From Rhodospirillales bacterium (GTDB taxonomy: Bacteria > Pseudomonadota > Alphaproteobacteria > Rhodospirillales > Defluviicoccaceae): DNA of 64,000 nucleotides. Location of the stretch: positions 1,423,501-1,487,500 of the forward strand of contig JADJQT010000001.1 of NCBI GenBank assembly GCA_016712595.1, written 5' to 3'. Both the position numbers and the translations under genes were made by a program. The notes beneath the pieces were generated by a model. The model ran no database searches. It saw only the letters and a list, made by a program, of their open reading frames with translations, and was not told the DNA's origin. Of this stretch, positions 45,102-53,292 are shown piece by piece (the first letter of the stretch is position 1; each line of letters begins with the position of its first letter).

Positions 45102-45438
45102 GTTTGCATTCGTCCCGTAACTCTTGGCTGTAGCGTATTTTTCTTTCGCGCGGCGCGTCAGTTACCGATGTTTAATGTTGCAGGCTCCCTCAGCTGATTT
45201 CAACCCTGAGGCAGGACGATGCCAGCCTTCGGCCCGCAGTCGCGGCCCAATACCGGGACTTATCAAGGGATACGTACGCCGGGTCGCTTGGTTCCCGCGA
45301 TCGCGACGGGGGTGGGGGTCGCCATATGAATATGCTAATGTGCAATATGCCTCGGGTGTCGAACTGCTCGCGATGCCTCGGGCATCGAAGGGTGCGCGGG
45401 TGATTGGCCGCCGCGCGAGCGCAGAGTGCAAGGGCAAG
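45102..45438. other. Divergent intergenic region upstream of eboA
   Basis: About 337 nt with no credible gene. It must hold the promoters of eboA and of the ferritin-like gene. No convincing -35/-10 pair stands out, although an AT-richer patch with ATATG repeats lies at about 45320-45350. Open frames running through it in the eboA direction lack family resemblance upstream of 45439. Confidence 0.4.
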
Positions 45439-46347
45439 ATGCGACACGACGAAACCACGATGGCCGCTGGTGATCTGCAGACGCACGGTCCTGGCACGGC
45501 GGCCGCCGCGTTGCTGGGCAGCTGGCTCGACCGGCAATTACCTGTGGACAGCGCGTCGTGGCTGCGCGAGGCGATCGAGCGTATCGTCGCCGGCGGCGCC
45601 GACAAGGATCTGTTTCTCGTCGTCAGCCTTGTGCCGCGCCGGATCGGTAAGCAGGATCTCATCCTTGATGATGCCGACGTCGCTGCGGCATCTGCCCGTC
45701 GGCCCGGATGGGATCCGCGGGGATGGTCGGTCGATCAGGCCGCTCGCCTGAGACTGCTTCTTGCCGTCGGCGACGGCGAACGCTTGCATCGCCTGCTCGA
45801 GCGATTGTTCGTGACCGCCGACGTTGGCGAACTCGTCGCGTTTTATCGCGGTCTGCCGCTGTTTCCCTGCCCCGATCTTTACCTTTCCCGCGCGAGCGAG
45901 GGGGCTCGCTCGAACATGAAGGCGGTGTTCGAAGCGGTGGCGCATCGCAACCCCTATCCGGCGGAGCAGTTTTCCCAGGCGACGTGGAATCAACTGATCT
46001 TGAAAGCCCTTTTTGTCGGTAGCGCGCTCGCTCCGATCCAGGGAATCGATTCGCGCGCGAACGCGGACCTCGCGGTCATGCTGTGCGATTACGCTCACGA
46101 GCGCTGGGCGGCGGGGCGGGAGGTTAGCCCGGAGCTATGGCGCTGCGTCGGTCCCCATGCCGAGGGCGGTGCCATCGAGGATCTGCAGCGCGTGCTGAAG
46201 GCGGGCACGGCGCAGGAGCGAACGGCAGCGGCCCTGGCGCTCGCCGCGTGCCCGCGCCCGCAGGCGGCGGCGGTTCTCGACAACGAGGCGGAGCTCGCGG
46301 CGCTCGTCCGGGCCGGAAGGATCGGCTGGAACGATGTCGTCGCCTGA
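45439..46347 (+). CDS. eboA: EboA domain protein of the ebo cluster
   Basis: 302 aa from ATG at 45439 (M-R-H-D-E-T-T-M-A-A) after AAGGGCAAG; ATG at 45460 is an alternative start. The sequence is all-helical and matches the EboA pattern: ALLGSWLDRQL, DKDLFLVVSLVPRRIGKQDL, the segment YPAEQFSQATWNQLILKALFVGSALAPIQGID, and YAHERWAAGREV. EboA has no known catalytic motif. The ebo cluster is reported in cyanobacteria to be needed for moving scytonemin precursors to the periplasm, and is spread widely in bacteria. Here eboA opens the plus-strand arm, with eboB 150 nt on. Recognition rests on the pattern plus the five other ebo genes nearby. Confidence 0.85.
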   Translation: MRHDETTMAAGDLQTHGPGTAAAALLGSWLDRQLPVDSASWLREAIERIVAGGADKDLFLVVSLVPRRIGKQDLILDDADVAAASARRPGWDPRGWSVDQAARLRLLLAVGDGERLHRLLERLFVTADVGELVAFYRGLPLFPCPDLYLSRASEGARSNMKAVFEAVAHRNPYPAEQFSQATWNQLILKALFVGSALAPIQGIDSRANADLAVMLCDYAHERWAAGREVSPELWRCVGPHAEGGAIEDLQRVLKAGTAQERTAAALALAACPRPQAAAVLDNEAELAALVRAGRIGWNDVVA

Positions 46348-46497
46348 GGCTGCCGCGCATGATCAGGTTCCCAGCGGATTGACCCGCTTTGGGCAAGTCC
46401 GGCGTGTTCCCAGTGGCCAGACGTCCGCGAGCGTGATGCTGGTCTTTTGCAACCGCGTGCCGCTGCGGCAATCCGGCGAGGCAGTCAGGAACGAGGC

Positions 46498-47397
46498 ATG
46501 ACGCACTACATCGATCCGCACATCCACATGAGCGTGCGCACGACGAGCGATTACGAGGCGATGGCGGCGGCGGGGATCGTTGCCGTCATCGAGCCGGCCT
46601 TCTGGATCGGCCAGCCGCGCACATCCGCGGGTTCCTACGTCGATTATCTTTCCGCGCTGGTCGGATGGGAGCGGTTTCGCGCCGCCCAGTTCGGCATCCG
46701 CCATTACTGCGCCATCGGCCTCAACAGCAAGGAGGCGAACAACCCGGCACTGGCCGAGGAGGTCATGGACATCCTGCCGCGCTACCTGCTCAAGGAGGGC
46801 GTCGTTGCCGTCGGCGAGATCGGCTACGACGAGCAGACCGAGGCCGAGGACCGCTATCTTCGTGCTCAGATCGACCTTGCCCGTGAGCTCGACATGCTGG
46901 TCATGGTGCACACGCCGCACCGCGACAAGAAGCGGGGGACGTCCCGGACGATGGACGTCTGCGTCGAGCACGCAGTGAGCCCGGCACGGGTGGTCATCGA
47001 TCACAACAACGAGGAGACCGTGCGCGAGGTGCTCGATCGCGGTTTTTGGGCCGGCTTTACCATCTACCCCAAGACGAAGATGGGCAGCGAGCGGATGGTC
47101 GAGATCGTGCGCAAGTACGGCGCGGAGCGGATCATCGTCGATTCCAGCGCCGACTGGGGGGTCTCCGATCCGCTGGCGGTGCCGAAGACGGCGACGCTGA
47201 TGCGCCAGCGGGGCATCGCCGACGCCGATGTCGTGCGCGTCTGCTACGCCAACGCGCTTGCCGCCTACGGGCAGAGCGGCCAGATGGGTGAGGACGACTG
47301 GCTCAGCCCGCAGCCGATCGATCAGAGAATCCTGTTCGAAGGCAATACTGTTCTGCGCGGACAGACTCCGCGCGTTGACGATACCATCGTCGAATAG
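46498..47397 (+). CDS. eboB: TatD-like metal-dependent hydrolase of the ebo cluster
   Basis: 299 aa from ATG at 46498 with AGGAACGAGG before it. The metal-binding TIM-barrel residues of the amidohydrolase/TatD type are present: H-I-H in YIDPHIHMSVRTTS, E in VAVGEIGYDEQT, H in MVHTPHRDKK, H in VVIDHNNEETV and D in VDSSADWGVSD. Unlike DNase TatD proteins it carries long ebo-specific segments (AFWIGQPRTSAGSY; a C-terminal QRILFEGNTVLRG). The substrate is unknown. It is followed after 30 nt by eboF. Confidence 0.87.
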   Translation: MTHYIDPHIHMSVRTTSDYEAMAAAGIVAVIEPAFWIGQPRTSAGSYVDYLSALVGWERFRAAQFGIRHYCAIGLNSKEANNPALAEEVMDILPRYLLKEGVVAVGEIGYDEQTEAEDRYLRAQIDLARELDMLVMVHTPHRDKKRGTSRTMDVCVEHAVSPARVVIDHNNEETVREVLDRGFWAGFTIYPKTKMGSERMVEIVRKYGAERIIVDSSADWGVSDPLAVPKTATLMRQRGIADADVVRVCYANALAAYGQSGQMGEDDWLSPQPIDQRILFEGNTVLRGQTPRVDDTIVE

Positions 47398-47427
47398 CCG
47401 CGGGGTGGCCGTGGGCAGGGATCGCGG

Positions 47428-48813
47428 ATGAGGCGCACGCTTGTCCTCAACGTCGTCGGTCTTTCACCCGGCCTCGTCGGCGCGCATACCCCGAACCTCG
47501 CGAGGCTGGCGGCCGGTGGCGGTCTCAGGCCGCTGCGAACGGTGCTGCCGGCGCTGACCTGTTCGGCGCAGTCGACGTTCATCACCGGCCTTCTTCCGCG
47601 CGACCACGGCATCGTCGGCAACGGCTGGTATTTCCGCGACCTCGCCGAGGTGCTGTTCTGGCGTCAGTCGAACGCGCTCGTCGCCGGCGAGAAGATCTGG
47701 GAGGCCGGGCGACGCCGCGATCCGTCCTTTACCTGTGCCAAGCTCTTCTGGTGGTACAATATGTACGCAGGTGTGGACATCGCCGTGACGCCACGCCCGA
47801 TGTACCCCGCCGATGGGCGCAAGATTCCCGATGTTCATACGTATCCGGCGCGCCTGCGCGATGATTTGACCGCGCGTCTAGGAAGGTTTCCGTTGTTCCG
47901 CTTCTGGGGGCCGCTGGCCGATATCACTTCGAGCGACTGGATTGCGCGCTGCGCCGCATATGTGTTCGCCGAATACGCGCCGACGCTCACCCTCGTCTAT
48001 CTGCCGCATCTCGATTACGACTTGCAGCGCTTTGGCCCGGACGAGCCGCGCATCGCGCCCGCGCTCGGCGCCATCGATGCGCTGTGCGGCGCGCTGATCG
48101 ATCAGGCGACGGCGGCGGGCGCGGCCGTACTCGTGCTCTCCGAGTATGGCATGACCCCGGTGACCAGCGCCGTGCTGCCCAACCGGGCGCTGCGCCGCGC
48201 CGGCCTGCTTGCCGTACGCGAAGAACTGGGGCGCGAGTTGCTGGACGCCGGCGCGTCCGCCGCCTTCGCCGTCTGCGATCACCAAGTGGCGCACGTCTAC
48301 GTGCGCCGGCGCGAGGACGTTCCGGCGGTCGCATCGCTGATCGCCGGTCTCGACGGCGTCGAGAGCGTGCTGGATGGCGAAGGCAAGCGGGCGGTGGGCC
48401 TCGATCATCCGCGCTCGGGCGAACTGGTGGCGATTTCGCGGGGGGATCGCTGGTTTGCCTATCCCTACTGGCTCGACGATGCCCGCGCGCCCGACTTTGC
48501 CACCACCGTCGATATCCACCGCAAGCCCGGCTACGATCCGGTGGAGTTGTTCCTCGATCCAAAGCTGCGCGCGCCCAAGCTTGCCGTCGGCTGGCGACTG
48601 GCAAAGAAGGCGGTCGGTCTGCGCACGTTGATGGATGTCATCCCGCTCACGCCCGAACTCGTGCGCGGCTCACATGGCCGCCTGACCGAGCGGGACGAGG
48701 ACGGGCCCCTCGTCATCTCGTCCGAGCCGGAACTGCTACCCGACGGTGCGATCGCCGCGACGGCGGTCAAGGACTTGATGCTGACCCACGTCTTTGCTGG
48801 CTCATGTCCTTGA
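47428..48813 (+). CDS. eboF: Alkaline phosphatase superfamily (nucleotide pyrophosphatase-like) protein of the ebo cluster
   Basis: 461 aa. It begins with the metal-binding core strand (LVLNVVGLSPGLVG) and PNLARLAAGGGLRPL. The nucleophile region LPALTCSAQSTFITGLLPRDHGIVGNGWYF follows the NPP/phosphodiesterase pattern with Thr as likely nucleophile. Further ligands lie in VYLPHLDYDLQRFGP and LSEYGMTP, and a late DHPRSGELV and TTVDIHRKPGYDP follow. It should hydrolyse a phosphomonoester or phosphodiester, perhaps of a polyprenyl or nucleotide-linked intermediate. No clear signal peptide is seen, so cytoplasmic location is likely. It converges with eboC, 36 nt away. Confidence 0.86.
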   Translation: MRRTLVLNVVGLSPGLVGAHTPNLARLAAGGGLRPLRTVLPALTCSAQSTFITGLLPRDHGIVGNGWYFRDLAEVLFWRQSNALVAGEKIWEAGRRRDPSFTCAKLFWWYNMYAGVDIAVTPRPMYPADGRKIPDVHTYPARLRDDLTARLGRFPLFRFWGPLADITSSDWIARCAAYVFAEYAPTLTLVYLPHLDYDLQRFGPDEPRIAPALGAIDALCGALIDQATAAGAAVLVLSEYGMTPVTSAVLPNRALRRAGLLAVREELGRELLDAGASAAFAVCDHQVAHVYVRRREDVPAVASLIAGLDGVESVLDGEGKRAVGLDHPRSGELVAISRGDRWFAYPYWLDDARAPDFATTVDIHRKPGYDPVELFLDPKLRAPKLAVGWRLAKKAVGLRTLMDVIPLTPELVRGSHGRLTERDEDGPLVISSEPELLPDGAIAATAVKDLMLTHVFAGSCP

Positions 48814-48849
48814 GAATGGCGCCAGCGCGCGCGGCGCGGCAAAGCCATA

Positions 48850-49833
48850 TCACGTGGCGGGCACGTAGCGCTGCAAGAAGAGAGTGAGCGGGAACAGCGC
48901 CGCCGCGGCGGCGGTGCCCCAGCGATCGCCGCAGCCGGCGATGATCAGGGCATCGAGCAGGCAGATCCCGGCAAGCAGGGCGGCGACGGCGGCGGGAACG
49001 TCGCCCGGTTGGCGGCGGATCAGCTTGTGCACCGCGCCGCCGACCCAGATGAGGAAGGCGAGCCACAGCAACGCGACGAACTGGCCGGTCGCCGCCGCGA
49101 ACGGTCCGCCGCCTGGATCAGATCCGAACGGGCCAAAACCGAACGCGCCGAGGGCTGTCGGCACGGTATAGACGAAGGGTACGGCGAGGAAGGCGAGGGG
49201 CCACAGACTGTCGAGACGATCGAGCGTTTCCTGCTTGGCGGCGTAGGTTAGGCCGATCAGGTAGCAGGTCAGGACGCCCGCGGCGATCGCCAGTTCCTGG
49301 CTCAGCGCGGCAAAGGCAAGCGCGGCGGTGACATAGACCAGCGCGCGGCACAGGCCCATCAATACCGGACTCAAGCGGTTCTGCTTGTGCCAGATATCGT
49401 AAGCCAGGATGGCGACGGCGAGGGCACCGCCCGCAGCCAGCGGCCCGGACCACAGCGCGGAGTTGCTCGCCGTGTCGGCCGGGGGGACGGTGGACGGCAG
49501 GGGGACGGTGGACGGCAGGGCGACGCCGAGGAGCAGCAGCCCCAGCGCCAGCATGGCAAAACCCCCGGCGAAGACAAGCCGCGCCGAGACGCGGCCCGAC
49601 GGTATCGGCCGGGACGGCCGCTCCAACTGGTCGATCCGGCGATCGAAGGCGTCGTTCAGATACATGCCGGCGACGTAAAAGAGCGAAAGGGCGATCAGCA
49701 GCGCCGCGAGGGCGGGCAGATCGGCGAAATCGGCGATGCCGGCTCCGGCGATGGCAGCACCGGCGAGAACGTTGCTCCAGACGGTTGGCAGGTTGGACGT
49801 ACGGCCGAGAACGAGGGCGTCGCGCAGGGTCAT
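48850..49833 (-). CDS. eboC: UbiA-family prenyltransferase of the ebo cluster
   Basis: 327 aa from ATG at 49833, overlapping the eboE stop by ATGA. It has about eight or nine hydrophobic helices. The first prenyl-diphosphate motif is in YLNDAFDRRIDQLERPSRPIPSG (NDxxD followed by Asp). The second loop is represented by YAAKQETLDRLDSLWP. Such membrane enzymes join a prenyl chain to an acceptor, as UbiA does to 4-hydroxybenzoate. The EboC acceptor is unknown. A tandem 18-bp repeat (49483-49518) duplicates L-P-S-T-V-P in a loop after helix three. Confidence 0.88.
   Translation of the reverse strand: MTLRDALVLGRTSNLPTVWSNVLAGAAIAGAGIADFADLPALAALLIALSLFYVAGMYLNDAFDRRIDQLERPSRPIPSGRVSARLVFAGGFAMLALGLLLLGVALPSTVPLPSTVPPADTASNSALWSGPLAAGGALAVAILAYDIWHKQNRLSPVLMGLCRALVYVTAALAFAALSQELAIAAGVLTCYLIGLTYAAKQETLDRLDSLWPLAFLAVPFVYTVPTALGAFGFGPFGSDPGGGPFAAATGQFVALLWLAFLIWVGGAVHKLIRRQPGDVPAAVAALLAGICLLDALIIAGCGDRWGTAAAAALFPLTLFLQRYVPAT
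49483..49518. repeat. Two tandem 18-bp units inside eboC
   Basis: Identical units at 49483-49500 and 49501-49518 (each GGGGACGGTGGACGGCAG). They keep the frame and duplicate six residues in a non-helical loop, so copy number could change without breaking the gene. Confidence 0.85.
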
Positions 49834-51059
49834 GATCCAATCCTGCTCATAACCCAGCTCAACTCGCGTGCGATGGCTCCCGGAAGGTCGGTGGTACGGA
49901 ACGCATCGGGGAGCACGCCCCAGGTATAGGTCTCGACCTCGAGGTGAAGGGAAACCGGCCGGAGCCGGTGCTGGTCGAGGATATCGGCGACGAACGGCTG
50001 CGTGCTGGCAAACGGTCCGAGGTCGGGGCGAAAGATCGGCACGTGAAAATGTACCCGCCATTCCGGCGGCGTTGGCGCGTGCGCGCGGCCGGCGAACGCG
50101 GACAGCGCGTCATCGAGATCGCCATAGCGGTTCAAGCCATGCGCATCGCGCTCGACCACCTGGTGCAGATAGACGGAATCATCGAAACGCGCCAAGGCCG
50201 GCACGAGATCCGGGGTCATCGCCGGGATGCGCAGACCCGCGCTGAGTTGGACCTTGCCGATGGTGATGCCGGCGCCTCGCAGGTCGTCGAGGATCGCTGC
50301 CGGGTCTTCGAACTCGACCGCCGCGTGGCAAGTATCGAGGCAGACACCCAGATGGCGGCGCAGTGCCGCCTCGGCTGCGGCCGGCGCCAGTCCGGCGAGG
50401 GTGCCGAGCCGGGCGAGCGCGGCGGAGCAGAGCACGTGTGCCTCGAAGAACGCGATGGCCTCGGCGATGGTCTCGAGCAGGCAGTATGGCTCGGGCTCGA
50501 GTGCCAGGATCAACCGCCGGCCGCTGCGCCGTTCGATGTCGATGAGATGAGCGACGCCGCGCAGGAGATTGTCGGCGATTCGCTCGATCGCGGCGTTCGT
50601 GGAACCTCGCGGTCTGATGGCGCCAGGAACCGTACTGATGCTGCCGAACGGCTGATCATCCGGCAGCAGGCGGGCGAGCACCTCGGCGAGGTTGCGCGTG
50701 TAGACGACCCGCGCCTCCTCCTGCCAGTCCGGCCGGTAGACTTGTGCCTTGACCGGCCGGCCATGAAAGTCGCCGAAGGGAAAGCCGTTCAGCGTGAAGA
50801 CGTAGAGCCGGTGTCGCGCCAGGCAGTCCTGCAGCTCGGCGAAGGCGTCCGGCGCGCTCAACGCCTCGGCGCATGCCGCCGAAAGTCGCAGCCCAACGCC
50901 GAAGGCGCCGCGCCAGCTGGCGCCGTGATCCACTTCGATGCGGTCGCGCACCGCCGGTACGTCGCGATCGAGGCAGGCGCGCACCTGCGGCCAGGTCTCA
51001 CCGGGGTGCACGTTGGTGCAATAGGTCAGGTGTTCCCCGGCCCCGGCGGTTAGCCGCAT
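49830..51059 (-). CDS. eboE: EboE sugar-phosphate-isomerase-like TIM-barrel protein
   Basis: 409 aa from ATG at 51059 (M-R-L-T-A-G-A-G-E-H), 10 nt inside the eboD end. The opening LTYCTNVHPGETW is the hallmark of EboE. Later segments (LYVFTLNGFPFGDFHGRPVKAQVYRPDW, LALEPEPYCLLETIAEAI, LGVCLDTCHAAVEFED, VHFHVPIF, HLEVETYTWGVLP) place Glu, Asp and His ligands on the beta-strand ends of an AP-endonuclease/xylose-isomerase-like barrel. Metal-dependent isomerisation of a sugar or cyclitol is therefore likely. Its partner EboD could supply a cyclitol. Confidence 0.88.
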   Translation of the reverse strand: MRLTAGAGEHLTYCTNVHPGETWPQVRACLDRDVPAVRDRIEVDHGASWRGAFGVGLRLSAACAEALSAPDAFAELQDCLARHRLYVFTLNGFPFGDFHGRPVKAQVYRPDWQEEARVVYTRNLAEVLARLLPDDQPFGSISTVPGAIRPRGSTNAAIERIADNLLRGVAHLIDIERRSGRRLILALEPEPYCLLETIAEAIAFFEAHVLCSAALARLGTLAGLAPAAAEAALRRHLGVCLDTCHAAVEFEDPAAILDDLRGAGITIGKVQLSAGLRIPAMTPDLVPALARFDDSVYLHQVVERDAHGLNRYGDLDDALSAFAGRAHAPTPPEWRVHFHVPIFRPDLGPFASTQPFVADILDQHRLRPVSLHLEVETYTWGVLPDAFRTTDLPGAIARELSWVMSRIGS

Positions 51060-52375
51060 GGCTGCCCGCAACTTTGGCTGCCGCCTTGGCCGCAAGTTCG
51101 GCCATCGCGCTCTCGTAGCCAGGCGACGGCACCGGCGATCATGCTTTCGTCGAGCGTTTGGACGTCGACGGCGGTGCCGATCGCAGTCAGCAGGCCGATG
51201 GTCAGATCACCGCCGAGATGCTCGCGAAAGTCGTCGATCCCGCGCAGAAGCGAAAGGCGGCCGCGCGCGTCCCGCGCGTCGAGCGAATCGTGCCAGAGAC
51301 GGAAGCCGATGCGCTGAAGCAGGGCATAGACCCGTTCAAAGGAGGTTTCGTCGAGCAGCCCGACCGCGACCGCGTAGCGGGTATCGAGGGCGACGCCGAT
51401 GGCGACCGCTTCGCCATGGCGCAGGGCATGGGCGGTCATTGTTTCCAGCCGGTGCGCGGACCAATGCCCGTAGTCGAGCGGCCGGGCGCTGCCGAGCTCG
51501 AACGGATCGCCGCCGGTGGCGATGTGATGGATGTGCAATTCAGCGCAGCGCCTTATCATCGTCGCCATTGCCGCCGGCTCGCCGGCGGCGAGTGCCGCCG
51601 CGCTGTCTTCCAGCCAGCCGAAGAACGCGGCATCGCGAATCAGGGCCACCTTCACCGCTTCGGCGATGCCGGCGATGCGATCGCGGGGATCGAGCGTGTC
51701 GAGGAAATCGGCATCGTCGAGAACCGCCCAGGGCGGTGCGAACGTGCCGAGATAGTTCTTGTTGCCGAACGCATTGATGCCGTTCTTCACGCCGACGCCA
51801 GCGTCGTTCTGCGCCAGGACGGTCGTTGGCACCCGGATCAAGCGAAGGCCGCGATGAACAGTCGCGGCGGCATATCCGGCAAGATCGAGGACCGCGCCGC
51901 CGCCGATCGCGAGAACGAACGAATGCCGGTCGATGCGGTGCTGGTGCAGGGCATCGAGGATGGATTGCAATGCGGCCGGCTCGTTCTTGCAGGCCTCTCC
52001 CCCGGGTACGATCAGCGGCGGGCCGGCAAGCTCAAGCTGGCGGGCCCGGCATTGACAGTAAGCCTCGATCTCGCCCGGTAAGCGGGGGCGGGCGGAGGCA
52101 ACGCCACCATCGACGACGGCGAAGAGCTTATGGCGCCGCTCTGGCTCGGCTCGCCCCACGCAGGTTGCGAGCAGCGCGTTTGCCGGCTCGAACAGCCCAC
52201 GGGTGAAGTGCACGTCATAGGAATGGCGGACAAAGAATTCGTTTCGCACCACGGCATCGCCGGATCGCACCACGGCATCGCCGGGACGGCGGAGCGCGGC
52301 GTCGATGCTGGACGATGGCGTATCAGTCCGAACCGCGTCGCGGGCGATCGAACGCTGGGTGGACCCGTCATCCAT
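51050..52375 (-). CDS. eboD: Dehydroquinate synthase-like sugar phosphate cyclase of the ebo cluster
   Basis: 441 aa from ATG at 52375 with GGGAG 9 nt upstream. It is a 3-dehydroquinate synthase fold: FVLAIGGGAVLDLAGYAAATVHRGLRLIRVPTTVLAQNDAGVGVKNGIN, with Lys and Asp of the NAD/zinc site. The pattern continues with IAEAVKVALIRD, DYGHWSAHRLETM and HGEAVAIGVALDT with zinc-ligand His residues. The N-terminal 50 residues, including a duplicated G-D-A-V-V-R, exceed the normal enzyme. EboD proteins belong to the sugar phosphate cyclase group, which also includes cyclases making 2-epi-5-epi-valiolone and related cyclitols. The substrate is unknown, and a role in ordinary shikimate synthesis is unlikely in this context. 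Confidence 0.88.
   Translation of the reverse strand: MDDGSTQRSIARDAVRTDTPSSSIDAALRRPGDAVVRSGDAVVRNEFFVRHSYDVHFTRGLFEPANALLATCVGRAEPERRHKLFAVVDGGVASARPRLPGEIEAYCQCRARQLELAGPPLIVPGGEACKNEPAALQSILDALHQHRIDRHSFVLAIGGGAVLDLAGYAAATVHRGLRLIRVPTTVLAQNDAGVGVKNGINAFGNKNYLGTFAPPWAVLDDADFLDTLDPRDRIAGIAEAVKVALIRDAAFFGWLEDSAAALAAGEPAAMATMIRRCAELHIHHIATGGDPFELGSARPLDYGHWSAHRLETMTAHALRHGEAVAIGVALDTRYAVAVGLLDETSFERVYALLQRIGFRLWHDSLDARDARGRLSLLRGIDDFREHLGGDLTIGLLTAIGTAVDVQTLDESMIAGAVAWLRERDGRTCGQGGSQSCGQPCG
52245..52286. repeat. Two tandem 21-bp units at the 5' end of eboD
   Basis: Units at 52245-52265 and 52266-52286 differ in one terminal base. They keep the frame and give G-D-A-V-V-R twice in the N-terminal extension, before the cyclase fold begins. 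Confidence 0.85.
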
Positions 52376-52529
52376 GTTATTCCGCTCCCACGAGTCTCAT
52401 CACCGTGCCCGCCGCGGCCAGGTACGCTCTGATATAAGTCTGATCGGAGGAAATGCCGGATTTTACCCGGCGTGTCGTTGACGTGGATCACGTCGCGAAA
52501 AATAGCGATGAGCCGGCTTGGCGCCGCCG

Positions 52530-53171
52530 TCAGCCTGCCTTCACCCCCGAGCGCGCAAGAAGGAGTGGCGCGAGGGCGGCGGCGCACCGCGCGAGGACCT
52601 TGCGTTCGTCATCGCTATAGGTGTGTTCACCCGGCTTGCCGATGCCGAGCGTGCCGACAAGCCGGGCCCCGCCGGCATCGAGCACCGGCACGACGATCGC
52701 ACCGGCGACACCGGTCTGGCGCGCGCCAGGCCGCACGACGCCGCTGTCGTCGGTCTGCAGGTTGCAAACGGTCACAGGCTCTCGGCGTTCGGCACAAATG
52801 CCGGCCATTCCCTTGCCGAAGGGGATATGCCGGACGTGCGCCCGGACCGCCTCGGGTAGCCCGCGATCGGCGACGATAACAAGATCCGGCCGTTCCGCAT
52901 CGCTCGAAACATCGATGGCGTGCACCGTCGCCGTTTTTGCCGCAAATCCTTCGGCGATCAGCTCCAAGGCTCCCGTCAAGGCGCCGTCTTCGTCATTGCC
53001 GGCGGCGAGCAGGCGCTCCACCGCGCCGGGGAGGTCGTGGGAGTCCATCAAGGCGTCCTCAAAGCTGCCGCCGCAGTGTACCGCCTCGCCGTCTCCTCCG
53101 GCAATCGCCGCGTCGGCGCGCGTGGTCGCGGGAGTCTCGACAGAGGCCGCGCGATGCAATATCAACGGCAT
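52530..53171 (-). CDS. GAF-domain protein
   Basis: 213 aa from ATG at 53171. A longer frame to 53321 would overlap the cmk start by 29 nt and is considered less likely. The N-terminal 70 residues are variable. A GAF fold follows (LELIAEGFAAKTATVHAIDVSS, FGKGMAGICAERREPVTVCNLQTDDSGVVRPGARQTGVAGAIVVPVLDAGG, GTLGIGKPGEHTYSDDE). GAF domains bind small ligands or sense redox state; with no attached enzymatic domain this is a stand-alone sensor or an fRMsr-like protein. It lies 154 nt upstream of eboD on the same strand, so co-transcription is possible. Confidence 0.75.
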   Translation of the reverse strand: MPLILHRAASVETPATTRADAAIAGGDGEAVHCGGSFEDALMDSHDLPGAVERLLAAGNDEDGALTGALELIAEGFAAKTATVHAIDVSSDAERPDLVIVADRGLPEAVRAHVRHIPFGKGMAGICAERREPVTVCNLQTDDSGVVRPGARQTGVAGAIVVPVLDAGGARLVGTLGIGKPGEHTYSDDERKVLARCAAALAPLLLARSGVKAG

Positions 53172-53292
53172 ACCCGCCGTCCCGGTCGCAACAGCCACGT
53201 GGCCGTTGCGGCACAACAACCGCGTGACCGTCGCGGCCGCGCGGGCATCGAAGCGCGGCGGTGCTGTGATCCGCCTGAGGACGAGGACGTCG

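Noticed and set aside
51050..52375. eboD as the housekeeping aroB
   Set aside because: Although the fold is that of dehydroquinate synthase, it is coupled to eboE and eboC and lacks aroK next to it, the usual partner of aroB.
52466..52482. Terminator hairpin GCCGG/CCGGC between the GAF gene and eboD
   Set aside because: The stem is 5 bp and is followed by only three T on the minus strand. It is too weak to call.
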